Shown in pieces: positions 53,885 through 63,318 of a stretch of DNA of 64,000 bases. The notes beneath the pieces are model-generated. The model searched no databases. It was not told where the DNA came from and saw only the letters and a list, made by a program, of their open reading frames with translations. The position numbers and the translations under genes were made by a program. How positions within the stretch are numbered: the stretch's first letter is position 1; each line of letters begins with the position of its first letter. The DNA lies in NCBI GenBank assembly GCA_017506175.1, contig JAFVNW010000002.1:1-64000 (forward strand), given 5' to 3'. This DNA is from Bacteroidales bacterium (GTDB lineage Bacteria; Bacteroidota; Bacteroidia; Bacteroidales; WCHB1-69).

Positions 53885-55035
53885 TTTGTAGCATCGGTGA
53901 TAACATCTTGTCTCCTTTGGGATTCACTTCCGCAGAAAACTGGAACGCTGTTTGTAGCGGGCACTCCGCTCTGAAGCGGTATTCCGACCATTTTGACCTT
54001 CCCGAACCGTTTTGCGCTTCATTGTTGGATTGGGAAAAAGTGGAGGAAAAGTTTGCGCAACTTCCTAATAATCACTTGGAAAACTATACTCGTTTAGAGA
54101 AAATCTCCATTCTTTCCGCAGCCGATGCCTTCCAGAAAGCAGGCATCAATCCCGCAGCGGAAGATGTGCTTTTTGTGCTTTCCACTACCAAGGGCAATGT
54201 GGAACTGCTCCAGGACTTGCATGACTATGAGCCTTCACGCCCATACCTTTGGCGTTCCGCACAGCTGATTTCCCGTTATTTTGGCAATGCCAACGAACCG
54301 ATTGTCGTCAGCAATGCCTGCATTTCGGGCTGCGCTGCACTTCACCTCGTGAAACCGCTACTTCAAAAACACGGCTTCCGCTATGTGGCTGTCATCGGTG
54401 CCGATGTGCTGTCGAAGTTCATCATCTCCGGCTTCCAGTCGTTCAAGGCATTGTCGCCCGACTTCTGCAGGCCGTTTGATGCCGACCGCACCGGGCTCAA
54501 TCTCGGAGAAGCGGCCGCTACCATCATCTTCACCGAAATGGCTGAAACAAAGCGGAATACAATCGGGATTGTCGCTTCTGCGCTTTGCAACGACGCCAAT
54601 CACATCTCCGCCCCCTCGCGTACTGCCGAAGGACTGCTGAAAACACTGAGAAGTGTGATGGCCGCTGAAAAAAATCTTTCCGCTTCCGACATCGCCTTCG
54701 TCAATGCACATGGTACGGCCACGCGATATAACGACGACATGGAGTCGGTCGCTTTGGATAGAATGGGATGGAACAAGTTGACTGTCAATAGTTTGAAAGG
54801 ATACTTCGGCCATACGTTGGGTGCGGCTGGCGTGCTGGAAACCGTTATCTCTTCACACGAATTGCTGAACGGACAGATTCTGCCAACCATCGGAACTCAA
54901 AATCCTGGAACGGCGGCGGAAATCCATGTCGCACTTCAACCAGAAAAAACCGACAAACCTCTGTTTGTTAAGATGATATCCGGATTCGGCGGCAGCAATG
55001 CGGCTGTTTTGTTCACTAAATTCCTTGCCGTATGA
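53881..55035 (+). CDS. Beta-ketoacyl-ACP synthase 2
   Basis: A 384-residue ketosynthase with Cys147 in VSNACISGC, His in VNAHGTAT and His in YFGHTLGAAG, plus GFGGSNAAVLF. All three active-site residues are present. The start overlaps the thioesterase stop by 4 bases (ATGA). One of three active-looking ketosynthases in the cluster. Confidence 0.9.
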   Translation: MICSIGDNILSPLGFTSAENWNAVCSGHSALKRYSDHFDLPEPFCASLLDWEKVEEKFAQLPNNHLENYTRLEKISILSAADAFQKAGINPAAEDVLFVLSTTKGNVELLQDLHDYEPSRPYLWRSAQLISRYFGNANEPIVVSNACISGCAALHLVKPLLQKHGFRYVAVIGADVLSKFIISGFQSFKALSPDFCRPFDADRTGLNLGEAAATIIFTEMAETKRNTIGIVASALCNDANHISAPSRTAEGLLKTLRSVMAAEKNLSASDIAFVNAHGTATRYNDDMESVALDRMGWNKLTVNSLKGYFGHTLGAAGVLETVISSHELLNGQILPTIGTQNPGTAAEIHVALQPEKTDKPLFVKMISGFGGSNAAVLFTKFLAV

Positions 55036-55673
55036 AGAATTTGAAGATACTTTCCTATTCCCGAATTACGGATGATTTTGTGAGTCTGAACGGCGATTTG
55101 ATTTTGCGTCGTTCCGCTTCCGATGAGCCAAATAATGTTGCAAGGCATTGGTTGTCAGAGATTTATAGCAAAATTGGGATGGAGTATCCCAAGTTCTTCA
55201 AGATGGACCTGCTTTGCAAGGCCGGTACAATGGCCGCCGAGTTGGTGATGCGGAGTCTGAATATGGTGAATGACGAGGTGAAAGAGAATTGGGCGGTGCT
55301 CTGTTTCAATGCTGCTGGCTCCTTGGATGACGACCGCACCTATCAACAGACCATTCAGACGAAGGAGAACTTCTTCCCGAGCCCGGCGGTTTTCGTCTAT
55401 ACTTTGGCGAATATCGTTTCAGGCGAGATCGCCATCCGCCATCATCTGAGAGGCGAGTCATCGTGTTTCGTGCTCGAAGATTTTTCGGCGCCTGTGATCA
55501 GTCGCGCATTTGAAGATGCTTTGGACACGGCGGATTTTGGGCTGGGCGGCTGGATTGAATTTGACAAGGGGCATTGCGATGTGCTGATTTGTGCCGTTGG
55601 CACAGGCAATCAAGCGGAATTAACAGACTTTTCCGCAGAAAACCTGAATTCTATTTATCAAAAAAAATATTAA
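55032..55673 (+). CDS. Short KS-like protein without catalytic Cys
   Basis: A 213-residue protein that resembles the N-terminal half of a ketosynthase: FPSPAVFVYTLANIVSGEIAIRHHLRGESSC corresponds to the region around the usual active-site Cys, but no Cys-x-S motif is there and the C-terminal half is missing. Similar short members occur in Bacteroidota aryl-polyene and flexirubin clusters; a partner of a ketosynthase is a reasonable idea. The start overlaps the stop of the ketosynthase gene by 4 bases. Confidence 0.65.
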   Translation: MKNLKILSYSRITDDFVSLNGDLILRRSASDEPNNVARHWLSEIYSKIGMEYPKFFKMDLLCKAGTMAAELVMRSLNMVNDEVKENWAVLCFNAAGSLDDDRTYQQTIQTKENFFPSPAVFVYTLANIVSGEIAIRHHLRGESSCFVLEDFSAPVISRAFEDALDTADFGLGGWIEFDKGHCDVLICAVGTGNQAELTDFSAENLNSIYQKKY

Positions 55674-55676
55674 AAC

Positions 55677-55934
55677 ATGGATCAATTAATTGAAGAATTA
55701 AAGAAAGAAATTATTGAAGTCTTGAATCTGGAAGATAAAAAGCCGGAGGACATAGATGAAAATGCGCCCCTGTTTGGTGGCGAAACAGGTCTGGATTCAA
55801 TCGATGCTTTGGAGTTGATTGTCATGATGGAGAAGAATTATGGCATCAAATTGCAAAATGCCGCAGAAGGCAAGGAGATTTTCAAGTCTGTTCGCACGAT
55901 GGCCGAATATATCAAAGAACATAGAACCAAATAG
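55677..55934 (+). CDS. Acyl carrier protein 2
   Basis: An 85-residue ACP; Ser41 in GLDSIDALEL is the phosphopantetheine site. Two bases after the KS-like gene and 3 before the next ketosynthase, so it probably serves this part of the cluster. Confidence 0.93.
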   Translation: MDQLIEELKKEIIEVLNLEDKKPEDIDENAPLFGGETGLDSIDALELIVMMEKNYGIKLQNAAEGKEIFKSVRTMAEYIKEHRTK

Positions 55935-55937
55935 TTG

Positions 55938-57146
55938 ATGGACGGAATTGTTGTTACAGGAATGGGCGTGATTTCGGCTCTCGGCAGGGGTGTGGAGCAG
56001 ACTGCATCCATGCTGCTGCAGGAAAAGTCCGGTGTGGATAAAATGCGGATTTTGAAGTCGAAATACACCTCTTTGCCTGTGGGTGAAGTGCATGAAACCA
56101 CGGAGGAACTCCTTGATTCCCTGCATTATCGCCGCGACAAGGTGATTACACGTACCACTTTGCTGGGGCAGGTTGCCCTGCTTGAGGCTACACAAATGGC
56201 CAAGCTGCAGAAAGGTCTGCTTGAGGGCAAGCGTGTGGCTTTCATTTCTGCCACGACCGTTGGCGGTATGGAAAAAAGTGAGCAACTTTATCACGATTTT
56301 CTATATGGGACCGAGCATAGCGAGTACATCGCGCTTCACGATTGCGGCGCTTGCACGAATATGATTGCGGAAATCACGGAGCAGGATATTCACTATTCGA
56401 TGTTGACGACGATCTCGACAGCTTGTTCGTCAGCGGCAAATGCTTTCTTGCTTGCCGCGAATCTGCTTCGCACGGGCCGGGCCGATATCGTGGTAGCTGG
56501 CGGTACGGAATGCCTTAGCAAGTTTCACCTCGATGGTTTCAATTCCCTTATGATTTTGGATGATGAGGTTTGCAAGCCGTTCGACAAAAACCGCAAGGGT
56601 ATCAATTTGGGCGAAGCGGCTGCTTATCTGGTTCTGGAAAGCCCCCAAACCGCGCAAGAGCGCGGTGTAGCACCACTCTGCCGTTATGCAGGCGGAGGCA
56701 ACCGTTGCGATGCCTATCACCAGACTGCCTCTTCTCCGAATGGCGAGGGCGCCTATCAGTCGATGATTCAGGCACTCGAAGAGGCTGGACTTCAGCCATC
56801 GGACATTGACTACATCAATGCGCATGGCACGGGCACTGCGAACAACGATGAGACTGAAGGATTTGCCGTGATGCGCGTTTTTGGCGACCGCGTGCCACCC
56901 ATCTCCTCCACCAAGGCTTTCACCGGACATTCCACGAGCGCCGCCGGCGCTCTCGAAGCCGTGATCTCTATCCTTGCCCTTACTCGCAATTTCATTCCTG
57001 TCAGCTTGAACTTCAAAGAAAAAATTGACTCTCTGAACTTTACCCCCGTCACGCAGACCATTCGCAACGCAAAACTCCGTCACGTGATGACCAACTCTTT
57101 TGGCTTCGGCGGCAATGACACCTCCTGTATCTTTTCAAAATTGTAG
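55938..57146 (+). CDS. Beta-ketoacyl-ACP synthase 3 (KAS II type)
   Basis: From the ATG at 55938, 402 residues. Full active site: Cys163 in STACSSAAN, His in INAHGTGT and His in FTGHSTSAAG; NSFGFGGNDTSC at the end. The most FabF-like of the ketosynthases. The next gene encodes a KS homologue with Gln in place of Cys, so the two could form a KS/chain-length-factor pair. Confidence 0.92.
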   Translation: MDGIVVTGMGVISALGRGVEQTASMLLQEKSGVDKMRILKSKYTSLPVGEVHETTEELLDSLHYRRDKVITRTTLLGQVALLEATQMAKLQKGLLEGKRVAFISATTVGGMEKSEQLYHDFLYGTEHSEYIALHDCGACTNMIAEITEQDIHYSMLTTISTACSSAANAFLLAANLLRTGRADIVVAGGTECLSKFHLDGFNSLMILDDEVCKPFDKNRKGINLGEAAAYLVLESPQTAQERGVAPLCRYAGGGNRCDAYHQTASSPNGEGAYQSMIQALEEAGLQPSDIDYINAHGTGTANNDETEGFAVMRVFGDRVPPISSTKAFTGHSTSAAGALEAVISILALTRNFIPVSLNFKEKIDSLNFTPVTQTIRNAKLRHVMTNSFGFGGNDTSCIFSKL

Positions 57147-57184
57147 CGTTGTCAATGGTTCACCAATCACACTTCACCAACAAT

Positions 57185-58261
57185 ATGAGCATTTATATAC
57201 AATCTGTATCGCAAATCTCTGTACAAAAACCACTTACGGAAGAATGGTTTGATAATCCCATCCTGCCGAAAGAGGCTTTCGCCCAGTCAATCGAGCCTGA
57301 CTACAAGCAGTTTATTCCACCTGCGGAGTCAAGAAGAATGGGGCGTTTGATTAAGCGGGCCATCACCACCTCTCTTTCGGCATTGAAAAAAGGCGGTTGT
57401 GAAATGCCCGACGCGATCATCTCCGGTACCGGACTCGGCTGTATTGAAAACACCGAAAAGTTCCTCAATGCAGTGATTGACAACGATGAAGAGTGTTTGC
57501 CCCCCACCGCTTTCATGCAGTCAACGCATAACACCATCAGTTCTCAAATCGCCATTCGCCTGCATTGTCATGGCTACAACAGCACTTATTCCAATCAGGG
57601 GACTTCGTTTGATAGCGCGTTGTTGGATGCTTTCATTCAGTTGCAGTTGGGGCAAATCCGCTCGGCCCTTGTCGGCGGGCATGATGAAATGACTCCCGAT
57701 TATTTCAATATGCTGTCGAAAATCAATTATTGGCGCAAAGAGGATGTCAATGTGGATATGATGAGACAGTGCGACAAAGAAATCAACTCGTTTTCAGGAA
57801 GTTGTTCTTTGAGTATGCTCGTTGGAACCGACCACACGGAAAACACGCTTTGTAGGCTTGCCGATATTGAGCTCTTCCATTCTCCCATGCCTTCCCAAAT
57901 CAGGGACTCTCTATTCAAAATGTTGCACGCCAACAAGCTCACGCTCTCTGATGTGGATGCGGTGGTGGCCAGTTATAGCGGGAACCCCAATGTGGATCGT
58001 TATGTCGGCCACTATTTGACACAGGCGATGTCTGAATTTCCTGTCATTTGGTATAAACACTTGTTTGGGGAATCCTTCTGCTCTTCAGCATTCGGCATAT
58101 ACGTTGCTGCGATGTGCTTACATAAGAGATTGATCCCGAAACTATTATTGTATAATCCAAAGGATGCTGAAATAAAAAATCCGAAGAACATCCTCGTTTT
58201 CAATTATTTCGGTTGGAATCCTTCGCAACCTAATGTTTCACTTTCTCTTTTATCAATATGA
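57185..58261 (+). CDS. Chain-length-factor-like KS homologue (Cys replaced by Gln)
   Basis: From the ATG at 57185 (358 residues; earlier starts at 57149 and 57155 are possible). It has the ketosynthase fold blocks STHNTISSQIAIRL and ALVGGHDEM, but the nucleophile position reads SNQGTSFD, with Gln138 in place of Cys, and the first His block reads ASYSGNP. Only the second His (KHLFGES) is retained. This is the pattern of KS-beta/chain-length-factor subunits of type II systems and of ApeC-type proteins. It would pair with ketosynthase 3. Confidence 0.82.
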   Translation: MSIYIQSVSQISVQKPLTEEWFDNPILPKEAFAQSIEPDYKQFIPPAESRRMGRLIKRAITTSLSALKKGGCEMPDAIISGTGLGCIENTEKFLNAVIDNDEECLPPTAFMQSTHNTISSQIAIRLHCHGYNSTYSNQGTSFDSALLDAFIQLQLGQIRSALVGGHDEMTPDYFNMLSKINYWRKEDVNVDMMRQCDKEINSFSGSCSLSMLVGTDHTENTLCRLADIELFHSPMPSQIRDSLFKMLHANKLTLSDVDAVVASYSGNPNVDRYVGHYLTQAMSEFPVIWYKHLFGESFCSSAFGIYVAAMCLHKRLIPKLLLYNPKDAEIKNPKNILVFNYFGWNPSQPNVSLSLLSI

Positions 58262-58611
58262 TACGAACTCTCTTATTAGTTTTACTGCAATCCTTTCTGC
58301 TGGTCTCATCGCAGGTGTCTCTTAAATTTGCTCTTCGGAAAATCCCCTCCTTTTCATGGAGTTGGACTTTTTTTAAAGCTGTTTTCAGCTCATGGCCGCT
58401 TCTCATTGCAGGAGTTTGTGGTACCGCCGCTTTTGTAGTTTGGATAATGTTATTGAAAAAGAATGATTTCAGTCTGGTATATCCTTTAACTGCAGTAAGT
58501 TACGTGATTGGACTTTGCCTTTCGTTCTTCATTTTGCACGAAACGATTCCGTTTACACGTTGGATTGGCGTTCTGATTTTGATGGTGGGTGTATATTTTA
58601 TTATTAAGTAA
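58258..58611 (+). CDS. Small four-helix membrane protein, SMR/EamA type
   Basis: A 117-residue protein with four membrane helices and the SMR/EamA pattern (SLVYPLTAVSYVIGL, ETIPFTRWIGVLILMVG). It overlaps the preceding stop by 4 bases. Such proteins move small amphiphiles or lipid-linked sugars; in this cluster it could carry a precursor across the membrane. Substrate unknown. Confidence 0.8.
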   Translation: MIRTLLLVLLQSFLLVSSQVSLKFALRKIPSFSWSWTFFKAVFSSWPLLIAGVCGTAAFVVWIMLLKKNDFSLVYPLTAVSYVIGLCLSFFILHETIPFTRWIGVLILMVGVYFIIK

Positions 58612-58616
58612 GAAGG

Positions 58617-58985
58617 ATGTTTCAGAATAGTTTGTTTTTTGTTGAGAAACAGGAGGTTGGAGATGATTCAGCCGATTTTTCAATTCGTTTGAATCCCGAA
58701 CATCGAATCTTTGAAGGTCATTTCCCCGGAGATCCCATCGTGCCGGGCGTGTGCATTTTCCAAATTGCCACGGAACTTTTTGGATTGATCACCCCTGTTA
58801 AAAATCCAATTTTTAGTGTTAAAAATGCGAAATTCCTGAATATTATCCGTCCTTTGAAACAACGTGAGGTGAATTATCAACTCGCTTGGGAGCCTGCGGA
58901 AAGCGGATATGTAGTCAAGGCGTCAGTCTCCTTTGAGGATACGAAATTCGCAAAAATATCTTTCAAAGTTTGCAGTAATCAGTAA
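58617..58985 (+). CDS. FabZ-type hotdog dehydratase (ApeI-like)
   Basis: A 122-residue hotdog protein with the FabA/FabZ motif FEGHFPGDPIVPGVCIFQIATELFG: the His of GHFPG is the catalytic His and the Glu of TELFG lies in the acidic position. It should dehydrate 3-hydroxyacyl-ACP and so create the double bonds of the polyene, maybe with the ApeP-like protein encoded at 53020. Confidence 0.85.
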   Translation: MFQNSLFFVEKQEVGDDSADFSIRLNPEHRIFEGHFPGDPIVPGVCIFQIATELFGLITPVKNPIFSVKNAKFLNIIRPLKQREVNYQLAWEPAESGYVVKASVSFEDTKFAKISFKVCSNQ

Positions 58986-58990
58986 TTGTC

Positions 58991-59758
58991 GTGCAACCAC
59001 CTTTAGATCAACGCTTTAATGAGCTTAACATTTGTATTGTAATCCCCACTTACAATAATGCTGGGACGATTATGCAGGTGATAGAGGCGGCGCGCAGTCG
59101 GTGCAATCACGTCATGGTGATCAATGATGGTGCGACGGATGCAACGCCTGATTTGTTGAAAAGCGTTGAAAATGAAGTGATTCTGATAGGTTATTCGCCG
59201 AATAGGGGAAAGGGCTATGCGCTGAAAACCGCTTTCCGAGAAGCTAAAAAGCGTGGCTTTGACTACGTAATCACAATGGATTCCGATGGACAACATTCAG
59301 TGGACGACTTGCCTGTTTTTTTGGATTCCATCCAGCAACACCCTGATTCTCTGCTGATTGGCAGTCGCGGAATGAATCATCCGAACATGCCGCAGAAGAA
59401 CACTTTCGCCAACAAATTTTCCAACTTTTGGTTTGCACTTCAAACCGCCCATCGATTGCCCGATACGCAGTCGGGCTACCGCCTCTATCCTCTGCGTAGA
59501 ATGGATGGGATGCATTGGCTGACAAGTCGTTATGAGACGGAATTAGAGATATTGGTGCGCTCTGCTTGGCGCGGAATCCCTTTGATCCCCGTCCCCATCA
59601 ATGTATATTACCCTCCTGCCGAAAAGCGTGTTTCGCATTTCAGACCGCGCGCAGACTTCTTCCGCATCAGCGTGCTGAATGCCGTTCTCTGCCTCTTGGC
59701 CGTCCTCTATGGCTATCCTTCCATGCTTTGGCACAAAATCTTCAAATATCATCGTTAA
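58991..59758 (+). CDS. Glycosyltransferase family 2
   Basis: A 255-residue GT-A enzyme starting at GTG 58991. VIPTYNNAGTI, INDGATDATP and MDSDGQH (metal-binding Asp-x-Asp) are clear; a membrane-associated hydrophobic tail lies near the end (LNAVLCLLAVLYGY). It resembles dolichyl-phosphate-type glycosyltransferases and could glycosylate the pigment or its lipid anchor. The next gene starts right after its stop. Confidence 0.87.
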   Translation: MQPPLDQRFNELNICIVIPTYNNAGTIMQVIEAARSRCNHVMVINDGATDATPDLLKSVENEVILIGYSPNRGKGYALKTAFREAKKRGFDYVITMDSDGQHSVDDLPVFLDSIQQHPDSLLIGSRGMNHPNMPQKNTFANKFSNFWFALQTAHRLPDTQSGYRLYPLRRMDGMHWLTSRYETELEILVRSAWRGIPLIPVPINVYYPPAEKRVSHFRPRADFFRISVLNAVLCLLAVLYGYPSMLWHKIFKYHR

Positions 59759-62700
59759 ATGCGCAAGTTTTTCGTCGGAATTTACATTTTTTTTGAAAAA
59801 CACCGCTGGGCGATGTGGCTAACCCTGCTGACTTTGGTCGTTGTGGCTATCGTGGGCATCATGCACATAAGGTTCGTGGAGGATATCAGCAATTTTTTCC
59901 CTGAAAACGGCGAAAACAAAAGAGTGAACGATGCTTACCAGCATATCGGCTCCGATAACCGCATCGTCATCAATATCAAACAAGCCCGTCGCGATACAAC
60001 GCAAGAAGTTGATTATGAGTTGCTTGCTGCTGCTGTGGATTCGTTGGTTGCTCGTCTTTATCAGAATGACAAAGACAGTTTGATGCAGAAGGTTTTTTAT
60101 CAATTTGACAATCAGCAAATTACAGATATAACAGCTTTTGTAGTCCAGAATATGCCCTATTTTTTAGAGGAGGAGGACTATGCCCGAATGGATACGCTGA
60201 TAAATACTCAACACATTGATTCACTGTTGATTAACGATGTGATGATTCTCTCTTCGCCGACGGGGTTCATGCAGCAGGTGATTCTTTCCGACCCCTTGTT
60301 CTTTTCTGGAAATGTCTTGAAAAAATTGGATCATTTCCGTCTGAACGACCAATACAAGGAGAGTGGCGGCTACATTTTCAACAATTCCGGCGATGAGGCT
60401 ATCGTTGTGGTGACTTCCAAGTTTCCCGTCAGCGAAACGTTCAATAACTCCCGCCTTATACAACAGATTGACGATGCGATGCAAACGGTTGAGAAACAAT
60501 TCGATCGCAAGGTCAAGATAACGGATTTTGGCGCTTCGCTGGTCTCGCAGACCAACTCGCACCAAATCAAAAAAGACAGTTTGTGGGCCCTTTTGCTATC
60601 CCTTTCCTTCATCGTTGCGCTACTTATCTACTATTATCGGAATCTGAAATGTATCTTGTTGATTGTCTGTACAATATCTTTCGGTGGGCTCTTCGCTTTG
60701 GGGTATATTGTGCTGTTTGAAAATCCAATTTCCATCATTGCGGTCGGCGTTGCTTCCATCATCATCGGCATTGCCATCAACTACCCGATTCATCTACTGT
60801 CACATTTTAAAAGGACAAGTGATAAAGTACAGATTATCAAGGATATAGTGACTCCTTTGCTGATTGGGAACATCACAACGGTCGGCGCGTTCTTGAGTTT
60901 GTTGTTCATCAGTTCGGACGCGATGCGCGATCTCGGTTTGTTTGCCGCACTGCTTTTAGTCGGCACGATTTTGTTTGTGCTCATTTTCTTGCCGCATCTG
61001 TTGGGTAAACGTCCGGAGAAATGGCAGGAGGCGCAACTTTCTTTCAGAAAAGTTGCAGAATTTCATCCCGAAAACCACCCTTGGTTGCTGGTGGTGATTC
61101 TGGCTCTCACTGTGGTGTTCTTCATCGGAAGTTCGAGGACCTCTTTTGAGACGAACATGCACAAAATCAACTACATGACGGATGAACAGCGCGCTGCCTT
61201 CGAGAAGTTGGTGGCTGAATCCGATACGACGGTGCAGACAGTCTATTGCATTGCGGAGGGAAAAACGACCGATGCGGCATTGCAGAAGTACGAAAAGGTT
61301 GCGGCGACACTTTCCAAAATGTTGCAAGATTCTATTGCTAAACAAGTTAGCGGAATCAGCGTGTTTCTCCCTTCGCAGCAGCAACAGCAGAAAAGGCTGG
61401 CTTTGTGGAATGACTTCTGGTCAAAACATCGTGAGCAATTTATGGCCTCGTTCGCAAAATCCGCGAAAGAAAATGGTTTCAGTGAGGTGGCATTCGAGGA
61501 TTTCTATGCCACGTTGCAGTATGATTTCCAGCCGCAGCCGTTGGAGTATTTCGAGTCGGCGCTCCACGATCTTGTCTCTTCTTACATCGTTGAAGAAGAT
61601 GGGAAATCGATGATTTATAGTATTTTACAAGTAAAAAAACAAGAACGGGAGCAGGTCGAACAACGGCTCAATTCCGCTGATACGGATGTTTTTGCATTCA
61701 CGGATTCCTCCATTATCACAAGAATGATTGATGCGCTTTCCGGTGACTTCGACTATGTGCTTTACATTTGTGGATTCATTGTTTTTGCTTTCCTGCTTTT
61801 CTCGTTTGGTCGCTTGGAAATCGCGCTGTCCGCCTTCATCCCCTTGACCATCGCTTGGATTTGGATTTTAGGCATTATGGGCATTTTTGACATCAAATTC
61901 AACATTGTCAACATCATTTTGGCCACGTTTATCTTCGGGCAGGGCGATGATTATGCCATTTTTGTGACGGAAGGGGTGATGTACGAATACCGGACGGGCC
62001 GTAAAATGTTGGCGCAATTCAAGAATTCCATCATCCTTTCCGCGTCGATTATGTTCTTGGGAATTGGCATGTTGATTTTTGCTAAACATCCCGCGATGCG
62101 TTCGCTGGCAGAGGTCACTGTCATCGGCATGGCTTCGGTAGTGATGATGGCTTACATTTTCCCGCCATTGATTTTCAAGTGGTTGACAACCAAAAGCGGC
62201 AAGTTGCGCCGCGTTCCCGTCACTCTTTGGAATTTGCTGAAAACGATTGCGGCCTTCTCTATTTTCTTTGTCACCTCTCTTGGCATCTCTCTTTGGGCCG
62301 TTTTCTGCAAAATTTTCTTCAATAGAAATGATAGGGTGAAACAACATTTCCATCGGATGCTTTGCAACGTGATGCGCTTTTTCGCCAAGGCGATGTTTCA
62401 AGTGGATTATGATTTGCAAAATCCTAATAATGAGGATTTTAAGAAACCTTCCATTCTCATTTCCAACCATCAGTCGCACTTGGACATGCTCTATTTGCTG
62501 ACCTTGTCGCCCAAAATTGTGGTGCTGACAAACCAGTGGGTTTGGAACTGTCCATTCTATCGCTGGATTATCCGCTACGCCGATTTTTTGCCAGTGGCGG
62601 ACGGTATTGAGGCTAATGTTACGAAACTCAGTGAGTTGGTTCATCGGGGGTATTCCATTTTGGTTTTCCCTGAGGGCACTCGCTCCGCCAATTGCGACAT

Positions 62701-63310
62701 CCTTCGCTTTCATCAGGGCGCGTTTTATCTGGCCAACGAGCTGAATCTGGATGTGTTGCCGGTGGTTTTGCATGGGGTTGGGCACGCGTTTCCGAAAGAG
62801 GAGTTTCTGCTACACAAGGGGAAGGTGACACTTTCGGTTTTGAACAGGATTCCCTCTGATGTGGATTTGCGCCGCAATCAACCGACTTTAAAGGTCGCTC
62901 AGGCGTTTCGCCATCTCTATATTCGTGAATATCAAAGAATTGTGAACGAAGTTGAAACGCCATCCTATTATCGTGAATGGGTGATGCAAAACTACATCTA
63001 CAAAGGGGCGGAGGTTGCGCGTGCGTGCCGTCGGCAGTTCAGGAATTTTGAAGTTTGGAAGAAGGAGATTGCCAAACTTCCCGACGAGGGCACGCTGCTG
63101 ATTCAAAATTGCGGTCAGGGTGAATTCTCTTTGTTGGTCGCTTTAACAAAGAAAAATTTGCATATTTTTGCAATTGAGAAAAATCAGGAGGCATTTGATG
63201 TGGCCTCGCATTGCGCCGCCATTCCGCAGAATCTCCATTATGTAACGGAACTTGATGAAAATCAATGTTTTAATCTTATTTTAGATCAAACAAAAATAAC
63301 AGGAAAATAA
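59759..63310 (+). CDS. MMPL-type exporter fused to PlsC acyltransferase and a Rossmann-like tail
   Basis: A 1183-residue fusion. Residues 1 to about 840 form an MMPL/RND exporter: first helix, a periplasmic loop, five helices, a second loop (about 440-650), then six more. Residues about 885-1060 are a PlsC acyltransferase with NHQSHLD (903-909, HxxxxD) and FPEGTRS (970-976). The last about 100 residues look like an AdoMet-binding fold (LLIQNCGQGEFSLL, FAIEKNQEAF) but are diverged. An exporter plus acyltransferase would move and lipidate the aryl polyene. The fusion is typical of such clusters in Bacteroidota; the tail is not. Confidence 0.86.
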   Translation: MRKFFVGIYIFFEKHRWAMWLTLLTLVVVAIVGIMHIRFVEDISNFFPENGENKRVNDAYQHIGSDNRIVINIKQARRDTTQEVDYELLAAAVDSLVARLYQNDKDSLMQKVFYQFDNQQITDITAFVVQNMPYFLEEEDYARMDTLINTQHIDSLLINDVMILSSPTGFMQQVILSDPLFFSGNVLKKLDHFRLNDQYKESGGYIFNNSGDEAIVVVTSKFPVSETFNNSRLIQQIDDAMQTVEKQFDRKVKITDFGASLVSQTNSHQIKKDSLWALLLSLSFIVALLIYYYRNLKCILLIVCTISFGGLFALGYIVLFENPISIIAVGVASIIIGIAINYPIHLLSHFKRTSDKVQIIKDIVTPLLIGNITTVGAFLSLLFISSDAMRDLGLFAALLLVGTILFVLIFLPHLLGKRPEKWQEAQLSFRKVAEFHPENHPWLLVVILALTVVFFIGSSRTSFETNMHKINYMTDEQRAAFEKLVAESDTTVQTVYCIAEGKTTDAALQKYEKVAATLSKMLQDSIAKQVSGISVFLPSQQQQQKRLALWNDFWSKHREQFMASFAKSAKENGFSEVAFEDFYATLQYDFQPQPLEYFESALHDLVSSYIVEEDGKSMIYSILQVKKQEREQVEQRLNSADTDVFAFTDSSIITRMIDALSGDFDYVLYICGFIVFAFLLFSFGRLEIALSAFIPLTIAWIWILGIMGIFDIKFNIVNIILATFIFGQGDDYAIFVTEGVMYEYRTGRKMLAQFKNSIILSASIMFLGIGMLIFAKHPAMRSLAEVTVIGMASVVMMAYIFPPLIFKWLTTKSGKLRRVPVTLWNLLKTIAAFSIFFVTSLGISLWAVFCKIFFNRNDRVKQHFHRMLCNVMRFFAKAMFQVDYDLQNPNNEDFKKPSILISNHQSHLDMLYLLTLSPKIVVLTNQWVWNCPFYRWIIRYADFLPVADGIEANVTKLSELVHRGYSILVFPEGTRSANCDILRFHQGAFYLANELNLDVLPVVLHGVGHAFPKEEFLLHKGKVTLSVLNRIPSDVDLRRNQPTLKVAQAFRHLYIREYQRIVNEVETPSYYREWVMQNYIYKGAEVARACRRQFRNFEVWKKEIAKLPDEGTLLIQNCGQGEFSLLVALTKKNLHIFAIEKNQEAFDVASHCAAIPQNLHYVTELDENQCFNLILDQTKITGK

Positions 63311-63318
63311 AATATTCA

